Assembly (NCBI GenBank): GCA_014860005.1
Contig: JACZKP010000215.1
Coordinates: 66,202 to 130,201 of the forward strand
DNA length: 64,000 bases
Reading direction: 5' to 3'
From: Verrucomicrobiota bacterium
GTDB lineage: Bacteria > Verrucomicrobiota > Verrucomicrobiae > Limisphaerales > UBA11358
Shown here: positions 17,556-26,455 of the stretch, one piece after another
How positions within the stretch are numbered: the first letter of the stretch is position 1
Layout: each line of letters begins with the position of its first letter
The notes under the pieces: model-generated
What the model was told of the DNA's origin: nothing
The model's input: only the letters and a program-made list of their open reading frames with translations
The model's database searches: none
Made by a program: the position numbers and the translations under genes

Positions 17556-20168
17556 GTGCCTACGAAGCGCCTCCTTTCCTTGTACCTGCTCTGCGCGTTG
17601 ACTTTCCCTCTGCGAGCAGCCAGCCCCGACGCGCGCATCACCGATGAAAACCCTCTGGTGCTTCCATTGCCCGGTGCTTATCAACTGCGCATTCTCTCGT
17701 CCAATCTCCTGGAACTCACGCGCATCACCACCAAAGCATCGCCATCAGCGAGACCAAGCGAATGGGATTTCGTGGATGCCGAGGGTCGCGCGCAGCTTCC
17801 GAACGCAGCGGAATTCGTCGTGCTCGCCGGCGAAACATGCCTCGGCGTGCAAAAGGTCGGCTTCAAACGCCGCGTGCTCTACGCGCCGCTCGCCCGGCGT
17901 GATTTGCGCATCGCCAATCACCTATACCTGCAACTGAACGGCGTGATAGCCGGCGGACAAACGGTGGAGGTAAAGAATCCTTCCGCGAAACTGTGGCCCA
18001 CCAGCATGCGCTTTACCGCGACGATGGGCCCGCTCCGCTACAGCCCGGCGATCCATGTGAATCAAGTGGGCTATCTTCCGGCCTTTCCCAAGAAGGCGAT
18101 GATCGGGTTCTTTCTCGGCAATTTGGGCGAGATGAATGTGCCGGCGGAATCCGGTTTTGAACTCGTTGACGCGCGAACCGGCGCGAACGTTCATGAAGGA
18201 AAACTGACGCCGCGGCGCGACACTGGTTTCGACTACACGTCCTATCAACAAGTGCTCGAAGCGGACTTCAGTGATTTCAAAACGCCTGGCGAATATCGCC
18301 TCACGGTCTCTGGACTCGGCGCGTCATTTCCATTTTTCATTGATGAAGGTGTGGCGGCGGCATTCGCGCGAACTTATGCCCTTGGGCTTTATCATCAACG
18401 CTGCGGCACAAGCAATGCCCTGCCCTCCACACGGTTCGTTCACGGGCCCTGCCACATCGCTCCCGCGGAGGTGCCAACGGCGAGGCTCACGGACATGGTC
18501 AACTTCCTGGCCGGCGACACCCAGAATTACACAAATAACCCGCGTCACACCGCACCGCAGCTCAAGGATTTTGATTCCAGCCTTTACCCGTTTGTGAAAA
18601 GCGGAAAGTTGGACGTCGCGGGCGGACATCACGACGCGGGCGATTACAGCCGCTACACGATCAACAGCGCCGCGCTGGTTCACACCCTCATCTTCGCCGT
18701 GGACGCGTTGCCGGGTGTGGGCGAACTGGACAATCTCGGACTGCCCGAAAGCGGCGATGGCAAAAGCGATGTGTTGCAGATGGCGAAATGGGAAGCTGAT
18801 TTCCTGGCGAAGATGCAGGACGACGACGGCGGATTTTATTTCCTCGTCTATCCGCGCGACCGCAAATACGAGAACAACGTCCTGCCCGATGCCGGCGATC
18901 CGCAAATCGTCTGGCCAAAGAACACCGCCGTCACCGCCGCCGCCGTGGCGGCGCTGGCGCAAGCGTCGTCGTCGCCGCTCTTCAAAAAGCAGTTCCCTGA
19001 TGCATCGGCGGTCTATTTGGCAAAAGCGAAAAAGGGTTGGGAATTTCTGGACCGCGCCATCGCGAAGTTTGGCAACGAAGGCGCCTATCAGAAAATTACG
19101 CACTACGGCGATGATTTCATGCACGACGACGAACTCGCCTGGGCTGCGTGCGAATTGTTTCTGGCGACCGGCGACGAATCGTATCACAAACAATTGCTCA
19201 AGTCATTCCGGCCGGGCGAAGAACGGACCCGGCGCTGGGGTTGGTGGCGGTTGTACGAAGGATACGGTCGCGCCACCCGCAGCTACGGCCTGGCGGTCAA
19301 GAGCGGGCGGATGAAGCCGGCGCAGTTGGATCAGGCTTTTCTGCGCGCGTGCGAGGGCGAGATTGTGGCGGCGGCGGATGATCAACTGCGCTGGTCGCAA
19401 CAAAGCGCTTACGGAACCAGTTTTCCCACCGAAACCAAACGCTTTCGCGGTGCGGGTTGGTATTTTTCAATGGATCAAGCGTTTGACCTTGCGGTCGGCT
19501 GCGCGCTGGATCATCCGGCGATGAACGATCCGCGCGCGAAATACACCGAAGCGGTGGTGGCAAATCTGAATTACGAAGGCGGCGGCAATCCGGTCAACGT
19601 CTGCTACCTCACCGGCCTCGGCTGGAAACGTCAGCGCGAGATCGTTCATCAGTACGCCCAAAATGATCGCCGCGTTCTCCCGCCCAGCGGCATTCCCCTA
19701 GGCAACCTGCAAAGCGGATTTGGCTGGTTGGATCATTATGGAGCAGAACTCGGCGCGCTGAGCTTTCCGTGGGACGGGGCGAAGGAAAATCCTTATGCCC
19801 TCTACGACCGCTGGGGCGACAGTTTCAACCTGCAAGCCGAATTCGTGGTCGTCAACCAGGCGCGCGCGCTGGCCGCGGCCGCGTGGCTGATGGCGCAGAC
19901 GCCGCTGAAGAACCAACCGTGGCAGTCCGCTCCGGCAACGATTGAAATCACAGCGTCCGGGCAGTCCCGGGTCGCAACTTTGAAATCATCACTCGATTTG
20001 AGCCGGGCGAGGATCGTGTGGGAAGCCCCGGGTCGCGAACCCCATTTCGGTGACCGGATGTTGCTGACGAACGCGGTCTCTTGGATTGAAGCCGAGGCGC
20101 AACTGCCCGATGGCCGCCGCGTTTACGGCGTAACGAATGTTTCGGCGCATTCCCGCGCGGCACGGTGA
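17556..20168 (+). CDS. Secreted GH9 glucanase, paralog 2
   Basis: An 870-residue protein. GTG 17556 was chosen because it places a good signal peptide at the N-terminus (Arg-Leu-Leu-Ser-Leu-Tyr-Leu-Leu then Arg-Ala-Ala-Ser); an ATG at 17448 would overlap the divergent gene. An Ig-like N-terminal domain with His-Val-Asn-Gln-Val-Gly-Tyr precedes the GH9 barrel, with His-His-Asp-Ala-Gly-Asp-Tyr near residue 357, Thr-Gly-Leu-Gly-Trp-Lys-Arg-Gln-Arg, and Tyr-Gly-Ala-Glu-Leu near 730. It closely follows paralog 1 through the barrel but lacks the Calx-beta unit, the carbohydrate-binding-like unit and the C-terminal FYR module, and so may be freely secreted or periplasmic. Confidence 0.85.
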   Translation: MPTKRLLSLYLLCALTFPLRAASPDARITDENPLVLPLPGAYQLRILSSNLLELTRITTKASPSARPSEWDFVDAEGRAQLPNAAEFVVLAGETCLGVQKVGFKRRVLYAPLARRDLRIANHLYLQLNGVIAGGQTVEVKNPSAKLWPTSMRFTATMGPLRYSPAIHVNQVGYLPAFPKKAMIGFFLGNLGEMNVPAESGFELVDARTGANVHEGKLTPRRDTGFDYTSYQQVLEADFSDFKTPGEYRLTVSGLGASFPFFIDEGVAAAFARTYALGLYHQRCGTSNALPSTRFVHGPCHIAPAEVPTARLTDMVNFLAGDTQNYTNNPRHTAPQLKDFDSSLYPFVKSGKLDVAGGHHDAGDYSRYTINSAALVHTLIFAVDALPGVGELDNLGLPESGDGKSDVLQMAKWEADFLAKMQDDDGGFYFLVYPRDRKYENNVLPDAGDPQIVWPKNTAVTAAAVAALAQASSSPLFKKQFPDASAVYLAKAKKGWEFLDRAIAKFGNEGAYQKITHYGDDFMHDDELAWAACELFLATGDESYHKQLLKSFRPGEERTRRWGWWRLYEGYGRATRSYGLAVKSGRMKPAQLDQAFLRACEGEIVAAADDQLRWSQQSAYGTSFPTETKRFRGAGWYFSMDQAFDLAVGCALDHPAMNDPRAKYTEAVVANLNYEGGGNPVNVCYLTGLGWKRQREIVHQYAQNDRRVLPPSGIPLGNLQSGFGWLDHYGAELGALSFPWDGAKENPYALYDRWGDSFNLQAEFVVVNQARALAAAAWLMAQTPLKNQPWQSAPATIEITASGQSRVATLKSSLDLSRARIVWEAPGREPHFGDRMLLTNAVSWIEAEAQLPDGRRVYGVTNVSAHSRAAR

Positions 20169-20248
20169 AACTTCGAGGGTTTCCGGAGCATTTATGCGCA
20201 CTCCAGGAGGTCCTGATGGCCGGGTGTCTTCGCGGCGAATAAATCGTT

Positions 20249-20286
20249 AGGGTCTTCTTCTCCGGCGCTGAGGGTCTTTACCCACC
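20249..20286 (+). promoter_or_regulatory. Exopolysaccharide-type operator, site B (paired)
   Basis: Elements AGGGTCTTCTTC (20249-20260) and AGGGTCTTTACCCACC (20271-20286), cores 22 bases apart, with CCGGCGCT between them as in site A. The second core begins 71 bases before the ATG at 20344 of the glycosyltransferase operon. Confidence 0.6.
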
Positions 20287-20343
20287 TGTAAAGCGTCACT
20301 CAGTTGTTACATTACTCTTGTTCACTGGAACTGAATCCGGTCT

Positions 20344-21546
20344 ATGAGAATTCTATTTGTTCACGAAAAGTTTGGCGCGTTTGGCGGTGCGGAGGCAAAT
20401 GTCCTCGCCACCGCAACCGAACTCAAAGAGCGCGGCCATGCCGTCGGCATTCTCCACGGCCCGCACACCGGCAAGGACGAAGCCGCCTGGCTGACCACTT
20501 TCCAACATCGCTTCCCCTTCGGACATGGAAGTGAGTCAGCGACCGCGCTGGCCGCGTGGGAACGTTTTCAACCGGACGTGCTGTACGTCCATAAGATGTC
20601 GGATCTCGAATTGCTGGAAGCGTTGCTCCACTCGGACACTCCGATCATCCGCATGGTCCACGACCACGACCTCTATTGCATGAGGAGCTACAAATACAAT
20701 TTCTTCACCCGCCACATTTGCGAACGGGCGTTGTCTCCGTTTTGCATTTTCCCCTGTGGCGCAGTTATCGCGCGTGATCACGAAGGTGCCCTCCCCGTGA
20801 AATGGGTCAGTTACCCTGCGAAACTTCGCGAACTCGAATTGAACCGCAAATTCAATCGCCTGGTTGTCGCCACGCAGTTCATGAAGGATGAACTCCTGCG
20901 CAATCGTTTCGACGCGGACCAGATCGAAATGCACGCCCCGGTGCCACCGAAAGGCGACGCCTCCTGGGTGAGCTCGTTCAGCGACAAGAACTACATCGTC
21001 TATGCCGGCCAGATCATTCGCGGCAAAGGCGTGGACGTGCTGTTGGAATCGCTGGCGCAGATCCGGGTACCGTTCACGTGTTTCATTTTCGGCGACGGCC
21101 AGCATCGCGATTACTGTGAAAAACTGAGCCACAAACTTGGACTCACGGATCGCGTAATGTTCAAAGGCTATGTGTCGCCGGAGGAGATCGCGATTTTTTA
21201 CCGCGAATGCAGCGTCGTTGCGGTCAGTTCGGTGTGGCCGGAACCGTTTGGCGCGGTGGGGCTGGAGGCCATGCGGTTTGGTTTGCCCGTCGTCGCGTTC
21301 GACGCGGGTGGCATCCGGGAATGGCTAACCGATGGTCACAACGGATTTCTCGTTCCCTGGATGGATCGCGCGGCGTTTGCGGCGCGGGTGGAGGAATTGC
21401 TCGGCGACAAGGCGCTCGGCCGGCAGATGGGCGAACGCGGACGCCAGTTGGTCGCCAGGCAATACCAGTTTTCGGAATACATCAGCGGATTGGAGAACGT
21501 CTTTGAGCGAGCCGTCGAAAGACCGGCACTCGCGGCCATGGTATGA
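20344..21546 (+). CDS. GT4-family glycosyltransferase
   Basis: A 400-residue GT-B enzyme. The N-terminal domain opens with His-Glu-Lys-Phe-Gly-Ala-Phe-Gly-Gly-Ala-Glu, the usual glycine-rich acceptor loop. The C-terminal donor domain has Val-Tyr-Ala-Gly-Gln-Ile-Ile-Arg-Gly-Lys-Gly and the E-x7-E region Glu-Pro-Phe-Gly-Ala-Val-Gly-Leu-Glu-Ala-Met. It retains the anomer, using an NDP-sugar, at the cytoplasmic membrane face. It is the first gene of a run of eight tightly packed genes (20344-26345) behind a paired operator motif and overlaps the next gene by ATGA. The sugar cannot be told. Confidence 0.88.
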   Translation: MRILFVHEKFGAFGGAEANVLATATELKERGHAVGILHGPHTGKDEAAWLTTFQHRFPFGHGSESATALAAWERFQPDVLYVHKMSDLELLEALLHSDTPIIRMVHDHDLYCMRSYKYNFFTRHICERALSPFCIFPCGAVIARDHEGALPVKWVSYPAKLRELELNRKFNRLVVATQFMKDELLRNRFDADQIEMHAPVPPKGDASWVSSFSDKNYIVYAGQIIRGKGVDVLLESLAQIRVPFTCFIFGDGQHRDYCEKLSHKLGLTDRVMFKGYVSPEEIAIFYRECSVVAVSSVWPEPFGAVGLEAMRFGLPVVAFDAGGIREWLTDGHNGFLVPWMDRAAFAARVEELLGDKALGRQMGERGRQLVARQYQFSEYISGLENVFERAVERPALAAMV

Positions 21547-22238
21547 ACACCGAAACAACATCAAAATTGATCGCGTTGGTCGGGGGGAGTGGCGCAGGCA
21601 AAACCTGGCTGGCAGATCGTCTGTGCCGGGAATTCGGCGACGAGGCAAGCTCGCTGCCGCTCGACGATTTCTACCATGATCTCTCGCACCTGAATGTTGT
21701 AGCGCGGGAAAAGATCAACTTCGATCATCCCGACGCGATTGACTGGCCGCTTTTCGAAAGCGTGCTGCACAAACTGCAAGGCGGCGAGATGGTGTTGTCG
21801 CCGCGCTACGACTTTGTTTCCCACACTCGATCAAGCGAATGGGAGCTGCGCCGTCCGCGTCCCTGGATTTTCGTGGAAGGTTTGTGGCTCTTGTGGCCTA
21901 CGCAAGTGCGGCAACTGTTCGATTTTCGGGTTTTCCTGGATTGCATACAATCAGTGCGCTGGCAAAGGCGGGCGGCGCGCGATCTCAATGAACGGGGTCG
22001 CACCACGGATTCGATCCGCAAACAATTTTGGGAAGTCGTGGCCCCGATGCATGAGCGTTTTGTCGAGGTGCAAAAGCCCTGGGCTGATCTCGTGCTCGAC
22101 CATTCCATGACCCAGGCCGAGCTTGGCCGGTTGGTCGCAACGATTCGCGATTTGGGAGCGGAGCCAGCCCCAATTCCTTTGACGATCGCAGTTTCAAAGC
22201 CAACAACACCGCAGGTTGCGGCACTTCAATCTTTATGA
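21543..22238 (+). CDS. Uridine kinase-like P-loop kinase
   Basis: A 231-residue protein of the uridine kinase/phosphoribulokinase fold. The Walker A loop is Gly-Gly-Ser-Gly-Ala-Gly-Lys-Thr (about 14-21), followed by Leu-Asp-Asp-Phe-Tyr-His-Asp (substrate-binding Asp) and a Phe-Asp-His-Pro-Asp-Ala motif typical of Udk. It lies between a glycosyltransferase and the priming sugar transferase with four-base overlaps on both sides. Its substrate in an exopolysaccharide operon is unclear: it may phosphorylate a nucleoside for NDP-sugar supply or another small alcohol. The fold is secure, the substrate is not. Confidence 0.8.
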   Translation: MNTETTSKLIALVGGSGAGKTWLADRLCREFGDEASSLPLDDFYHDLSHLNVVAREKINFDHPDAIDWPLFESVLHKLQGGEMVLSPRYDFVSHTRSSEWELRRPRPWIFVEGLWLLWPTQVRQLFDFRVFLDCIQSVRWQRRAARDLNERGRTTDSIRKQFWEVVAPMHERFVEVQKPWADLVLDHSMTQAELGRLVATIRDLGAEPAPIPLTIAVSKPTTPQVAALQSL

Positions 22239-22969
22239 ACACTCACATCTTGAATCCATATTCTGCACAGTCCGGTCATTTCGCGGTCGCACGGACAGCG
22301 CTGGAACGCCAATGGCTGAACTGGTGCGTTCAATGGCGGCGATGGTTTCTGCGCTGGCGTGTCAAAAGCGGTGCGATGATGAAACGGACCCTGGACATCG
22401 TCGGCAGCATCGCCTTTCTCCTCGTCTTCAGCCCGCTTTATCTGGTGCTGGCGCTGCTGGTAAAACTTGAGGACCGCGGACCGGTGTTTTTCAGCCAGAC
22501 CCGCGTCGGGCGTTTCGGCGAAACGCTACAGATGCACAAATTCCGCTCGATGCGGCTGGATGCCGAAGCTGAATTCGGAAAGCTGCTCGCTCAGAACGAG
22601 CATGCCGATGGGGTCACGTTCAAGATGAAGAACGATCCACGCATCACGCATGTCGGCAAATGGCTGCGCCGGTTTTCACTCGATGAACTGCCGCAATTTG
22701 TGGACGTCCTCATGGGCAACATGTCCCTCGTCGGCCCGCGGCCGCCGACCCCCCGTGAAGTGGCGCTTTACTCGCCCGCGGACCGGCGTCGCCTGGCCGT
22801 GAAGCCGGGCCTAACATGTTTCTGGCAGGTGGGCGGACGCAGCAATATTGACTTCTCCGGCCAGGTGAAACTCGACGTGCAATACATTGAAACGGCGGGC
22901 TTCTGGGTGGACATCAAAATCCTGCTCCGAACCGTGCGAGCGGTGGTGAGTGGAAATGGAGCCTGTTGA
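22235..22969 (+). CDS. Priming undecaprenyl-phosphate sugar transferase
   Basis: A 244-residue bacterial sugar transferase (WbaP/WcaJ C-terminal type). A hydrophobic segment (about 53-75) precedes the catalytic domain with Lys-Phe-Arg-Ser-Met-Arg, the Asp-Glu-Leu-Pro-Gln block and Ser-Leu-Val-Gly-Pro-Arg-Pro. It transfers a sugar-1-phosphate to undecaprenyl phosphate, the first step of repeat-unit assembly, at the inner membrane. The extra N-terminal membrane helices of large WbaP-type proteins are absent, so it is a minimal monotopic form. It overlaps both neighbours. Confidence 0.9.
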   Translation: MNTHILNPYSAQSGHFAVARTALERQWLNWCVQWRRWFLRWRVKSGAMMKRTLDIVGSIAFLLVFSPLYLVLALLVKLEDRGPVFFSQTRVGRFGETLQMHKFRSMRLDAEAEFGKLLAQNEHADGVTFKMKNDPRITHVGKWLRRFSLDELPQFVDVLMGNMSLVGPRPPTPREVALYSPADRRRLAVKPGLTCFWQVGGRSNIDFSGQVKLDVQYIETAGFWVDIKILLRTVRAVVSGNGAC

Positions 22970-23829
22970 TGAAAGCGTTGTTGATTTGCCCCAACGAACG
23001 CACCGGCGTCGCCGCGCTGGCGGAGTGTGTGCCGCTCGCGAACGTTTCCATTCTGGGCAAGACCCTCGTCGAATATTGGCTCGAACATCTGGCGGGTTTG
23101 GGCGCGCAGGAAGTTCTGATTCTGGCGGCGGATCGTCCGGATCAGGTGCTTGCCGGAATCGGCGACGGCGCGCGCTGGGGATTGCGGGTGATCGTGAAAC
23201 CAGACAAATGCGAACGGACACCTGAGGAAGCGCGGGCCAGGCATCAAGCAAGCGATCAGGGGCCGTGGCTTCCCGCGTCGAATGATGTCATTTTGATGGA
23301 CTATCTGCCGAGCCTGCCACAGTTGCCGCTCTTCACAAGCTACGCGGATTGGTTCGCGGCGGCCCAGGCGTTGATGCCGCTGGCTTGGACGCCGGATCGC
23401 CTCGGCGTGCGGGAGTTGCAACCGGGAGTGTGGGTTGGATTGAATGCCCACGTTTCCGCAGGCGCGAAGCTGATCGCGCCCTGCTGGATCGGCGAACGCG
23501 CCTGGATCGAAGCGGGCGCAACGATTGGGCCGAATACAGTCCTGGAACGGGAAGTTTACATTGCGCATGGCGCGGAAGTCTCGCACAGCGTCATCGGCCC
23601 GGAAACGCTCGTCGGCCAGTTTACCGAGATCCGCAATTCCATCGCGTGGGGAAGCACGCTGGTCAATTGGCAGCGCGATTCGTGCTTGAAAGTGCCTGAC
23701 GCGTTTCTGCTTTGCTCGCGGGAACCGCAACACCTCCGCCCCGTTCCAGGGCAGACGCCCGCACCAGTTTACACGCCGCTGCCGGCGATGTTGCGGTTGC
23801 GGGAGTATCTCTCCCAATTACTGACGTAG
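22969..23829 (+). CDS. Nucleotidyltransferase-like protein with beta-helix
   Basis: A 286-residue protein. Residues 1-70 resemble the sugar-nucleotidyltransferase Rossmann fold (Leu-Ala-Asn-Val-Ser-Ile-Leu-Gly-Lys-Thr-Leu-Val-Glu-Tyr) but lack the Gly-x-Gly-Thr-Arg nucleotide loop. Residues 145-245 are hexapeptide-like repeats of a left-handed beta-helix (Ile-Ala-Pro-Cys-Trp-Ile-Gly; Ile-Gly-Pro-Asn-Thr-Val-Leu). The layout recalls GlmU or mannose-1-phosphate guanylyltransferases, but the active loop looks lost, so the role may be regulatory or the catalysis different. ATG 22969 was chosen, overlapping the previous stop by one base. Confidence 0.65.
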   Translation: MKALLICPNERTGVAALAECVPLANVSILGKTLVEYWLEHLAGLGAQEVLILAADRPDQVLAGIGDGARWGLRVIVKPDKCERTPEEARARHQASDQGPWLPASNDVILMDYLPSLPQLPLFTSYADWFAAAQALMPLAWTPDRLGVRELQPGVWVGLNAHVSAGAKLIAPCWIGERAWIEAGATIGPNTVLEREVYIAHGAEVSHSVIGPETLVGQFTEIRNSIAWGSTLVNWQRDSCLKVPDAFLLCSREPQHLRPVPGQTPAPVYTPLPAMLRLREYLSQLLT

Positions 23830-23860
23830 GCATTGCTGAATTCGGTCCACCACACAAATT

Positions 23861-24217
23861 ATGAACATTAACCAACAAAACGGGACGTTGAGCGTGACCG
23901 GCCTGCGCGAATTGAACGCCGCCAACGCGCAGGCATTTCGTTCTGCGCTCGCCCGGGCCTTGTCGCAAGACCTTAAAGCGATTGAAATTGATTTGTCCCA
24001 AACTCAAGCCGTGGACGGGGCCGGTCTGGGCGCGCTGGTGGCGCTCTATGAAACGGCAAAGGAACACCGGAAGCGGGAAGGCTTCGCCATCCGGCTGGCC
24101 AATCCCACGCCAACAGTGCAGCAAATGATCGAACTGGCGCGGTTGCATCATCTGTTTGAAATTATGCCGCCGGTCAGTACGCCCGACGAAGCGCATCCGC
24201 CGATCAACCTGAAATGA
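23861..24217 (+). CDS. STAS-domain protein (anti-sigma factor antagonist-like)
   Basis: A 118-residue single-domain STAS protein with the beta-strand Ile-Glu-Ile-Asp-Leu-Ser and the switch loop Val-Asp-Gly-Ala-Gly-Leu-Gly. In SpoIIAA-type antagonists this loop is Asp-Ser-Ser-Gly and the second Ser is phosphorylated; here it is Ala, so control by a serine kinase seems lost. It overlaps the next gene by ATGA and sits inside the exopolysaccharide operon, where a protein-protein or lipid-binding role is as likely as sigma-factor control. Confidence 0.8.
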   Translation: MNINQQNGTLSVTGLRELNAANAQAFRSALARALSQDLKAIEIDLSQTQAVDGAGLGALVALYETAKEHRKREGFAIRLANPTPTVQQMIELARLHHLFEIMPPVSTPDEAHPPINLK

Positions 24218-25491
24218 AAGCGGTCCTTCCTCTCTTCCTCTTCATTGATGCCTGCGGATGGGAAATCATCAAAGACGATCCCTTCTGCAACAGCGTCGCG
24301 CCTAATCGGCGGCGGCTTGACTCCGTCTTTGGTTATAGTTCGGCCTGCGTGCCGTCCATTCTTTCCGGACGCTGGCCGGATGAGCATCGCAACTGGTGCT
24401 ATTTCGTCTATGACCCGAAGCATTCACCGTTCAAAGTGCTGAAGCCATTGCAATGGCTGCCCAAGGCAATCACGAGCCGGCGAATCGTCCGGCGCTGGCT
24501 GTCAAAGCTGGTGAAAGTCCAGTTGAAGTTTCGCGGCTATTTCGATCTTTACAACATTCCGTTTAAACACATCTCTCTGTTTGATTTCACGGAAAAGAAA
24601 AGTCCCCTTCGCCCCAGCGGCATGAATCGCGGCACGAACATTTCCGACTTTCTGGCAACGTCGGGAATTGCCCACCATGTTAGCGATCCGACACGCAGTG
24701 AAACAGAGAATCTCGATGCGGTGCTCGCTGACGTGAAAACCGGCCGAATTGATTTCGCTTTTGTTTATTGGCCGGATCTCGACGGCCTGCTGCATCGCGC
24801 GGGCAATCAATCGCCGGAGATTTCACCGAAGCTGCGTGGTTATGAAGAGCGTATCAGCCGATTGCTGGAAGCCGCGCAGGAACAATATGAGGAGGTGCGG
24901 CTCTATGTTTTCAGTGATCACGGCATGGCCAATTGCGACTCGCTGCTTGATCTCAAGGCCCGCATCGAGCCACTGCCGCTGGAATTTGGGAAGGACTACG
25001 CGGTCGTCTATGATTCAACCATGGCACGTTTCTGGTTCTTCAATAAACGCGCACGCTTCCTGGTGACCGAGGCGCTGCGGACCATTCCCGAGGGCCGCAT
25101 CGTGCCCGACGCGGAACTGGAGCGATTGCATTGCCTTTTCCCGGATCGCTATTTCGGCGAGTTGATTTTTCTGATGCGCGAAGGGGTGCTGATTGTGCCC
25201 AGCCACATGGGCGAACGGCCCATTCGCGCGATGCACGGTTATCACCCGGAAGAAAAGCACAGCTACGCCGCGCTGCTGACCAATCAGCCGGAAATTCCGG
25301 ATGATGTTACCGCGATTCCGCATCTTTACATCCTGATGGTGCGAGACGCACTGATCGCCCATGAGCAAAACCAATCGCCTGGTCCGCCAAAACGGCGCGA
25401 AGGGAAGAGCGCCCCAGTGTCCCGCGATGTATCCGAACCCGTGCTCGCTGTCTCGGCCCGTGTCAGTGTTCCCAACTTTGAACAAGAATAA
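24214..25491 (+). CDS. Alkaline phosphatase-superfamily phosphodiesterase-like protein
   Basis: A 425-residue protein of the type I phosphodiesterase/nucleotide pyrophosphatase fold. Metal-site motifs are Phe-Ile-Asp-Ala-Cys-Gly near residue 6, a nucleophile loop Gly-Tyr-Ser-Ser-Ala-Cys-Val-Pro-Ser near 40, Trp-Pro-Asp-Leu-Asp-Gly-Leu-Leu-His near 185, Ser-Asp-His-Gly-Met near 233, and a late Met-His-Gly-Tyr-His-Pro. No signal peptide is visible, so it acts in the cytoplasm or at the membrane face. In this operon it could trim or add phosphate-linked groups on the polysaccharide or its lipid carrier; the substrate is unknown. Confidence 0.75.
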   Translation: MKAVLPLFLFIDACGWEIIKDDPFCNSVAPNRRRLDSVFGYSSACVPSILSGRWPDEHRNWCYFVYDPKHSPFKVLKPLQWLPKAITSRRIVRRWLSKLVKVQLKFRGYFDLYNIPFKHISLFDFTEKKSPLRPSGMNRGTNISDFLATSGIAHHVSDPTRSETENLDAVLADVKTGRIDFAFVYWPDLDGLLHRAGNQSPEISPKLRGYEERISRLLEAAQEQYEEVRLYVFSDHGMANCDSLLDLKARIEPLPLEFGKDYAVVYDSTMARFWFFNKRARFLVTEALRTIPEGRIVPDAELERLHCLFPDRYFGELIFLMREGVLIVPSHMGERPIRAMHGYHPEEKHSYAALLTNQPEIPDDVTAIPHLYILMVRDALIAHEQNQSPGPPKRREGKSAPVSRDVSEPVLAVSARVSVPNFEQE

Positions 25492-25493
25492 CT

Positions 25494-26345
25494 ATGAGCC
25501 TGCTGATTCAAAAACCCGCCCGACTTTTGCAGAACCTCCGCGAGATTCGCGCGCTCGGTGCTGATGGCCCCTCACGTCTTCGTCTCGCCGGGAACATGTT
25601 TCAGGCAAACTTGAAACGTACGCATCATGGCTGGTCCAGCCTGGCCAATCGCGTGTTCGGCATGGCACCCGTCAACGTGCAGCTCCATTTCGCTTCGGAC
25701 ATGCCTTTCTGCTATCGGCCCGGCACCACCGATTTGCTCGTGCTGGAGCAGGTGTTCCTGGATGGTGAATACCGCGTCGAACCCATCGCGCCCGACAGCA
25801 TTGAATACATCGTGGACTTGGGCAGCAACATTGGTGTGACCGCCATGTTCTGGGCGCAACGATATCCCAACGCGCGGATGGTGTTGGTCGAACCCGACCC
25901 CGATAATTTCAAATTGCTGCAGCGCAACACCGCCGCCTTTCAGGACCGTTGCGTTCTGCTTCAGGCCGCCGTGTCGGATCAGCGCGGCGAAACCAGCTTC
26001 TTTCGCAGTGATCGCGAATACGGCCATTCGATTCTCAAGGGCGACGACTCCGTCTCTGAGATCAAGGTCAAGACGCTGACCGTTTCCGACGTGGTAAGTG
26101 CGGCCGGATTTCCGCGCGTGGATTTATTGAAAATGGACATCGAGGGTGGCGAGCAAATCGTGATGCCGACGATTGGCACATGGGAGCACGCCCCGCGCTA
26201 TCTGATTGCCGAACTTCACCCGCCTTATGACTTTGCTGCTTTCACTGAACATTGCCGCTCCGTTGGGCTGCGCGCAACGCAACCGCCTAGTGAAGGTTTC
26301 CGTTGCAACCTGCCTTTTGCCGCGCGTGCAACAGTCACGACCTGA
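25494..26345 (+). CDS. FkbM-family methyltransferase
   Basis: A 283-residue SAM-dependent methyltransferase. The SAM loop is Val-Asp-Leu-Gly-Ser-Asn-Ile-Gly-Val-Thr, with Val-Glu-Pro-Asp-Pro-Asp downstream; the FkbM signature Leu-Lys-Met-Asp-Ile-Glu-Gly-Gly-Glu is present. These enzymes usually O-methylate sugars in glycans. It is the last gene of the operon that starts at 20344, two bases after the previous stop, and probably decorates the polysaccharide. Confidence 0.85.
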   Translation: MSLLIQKPARLLQNLREIRALGADGPSRLRLAGNMFQANLKRTHHGWSSLANRVFGMAPVNVQLHFASDMPFCYRPGTTDLLVLEQVFLDGEYRVEPIAPDSIEYIVDLGSNIGVTAMFWAQRYPNARMVLVEPDPDNFKLLQRNTAAFQDRCVLLQAAVSDQRGETSFFRSDREYGHSILKGDDSVSEIKVKTLTVSDVVSAAGFPRVDLLKMDIEGGEQIVMPTIGTWEHAPRYLIAELHPPYDFAAFTEHCRSVGLRATQPPSEGFRCNLPFAARATVTT

Positions 26346-26405
26346 CCTCCGTGGCGGGCCACAAGCGCCGCCTCCGCATTTCGGAGTTCAGTACTTGATC
26401 GAATG

Positions 26406-26417
26406 GGGTAAACACCC
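26406..26417 (+). promoter_or_regulatory. Exopolysaccharide-type operator, site F (single)
   Basis: GGGTAAACACCC, core 49 bases before the ATG at 26456. It shares orientation and spacing with site C relative to its plus-strand gene. Confidence 0.45.
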
Positions 26418-26455
26418 AATACCGGTTTACAGTTAAGCTGCTAAGCTGTCGCTCT

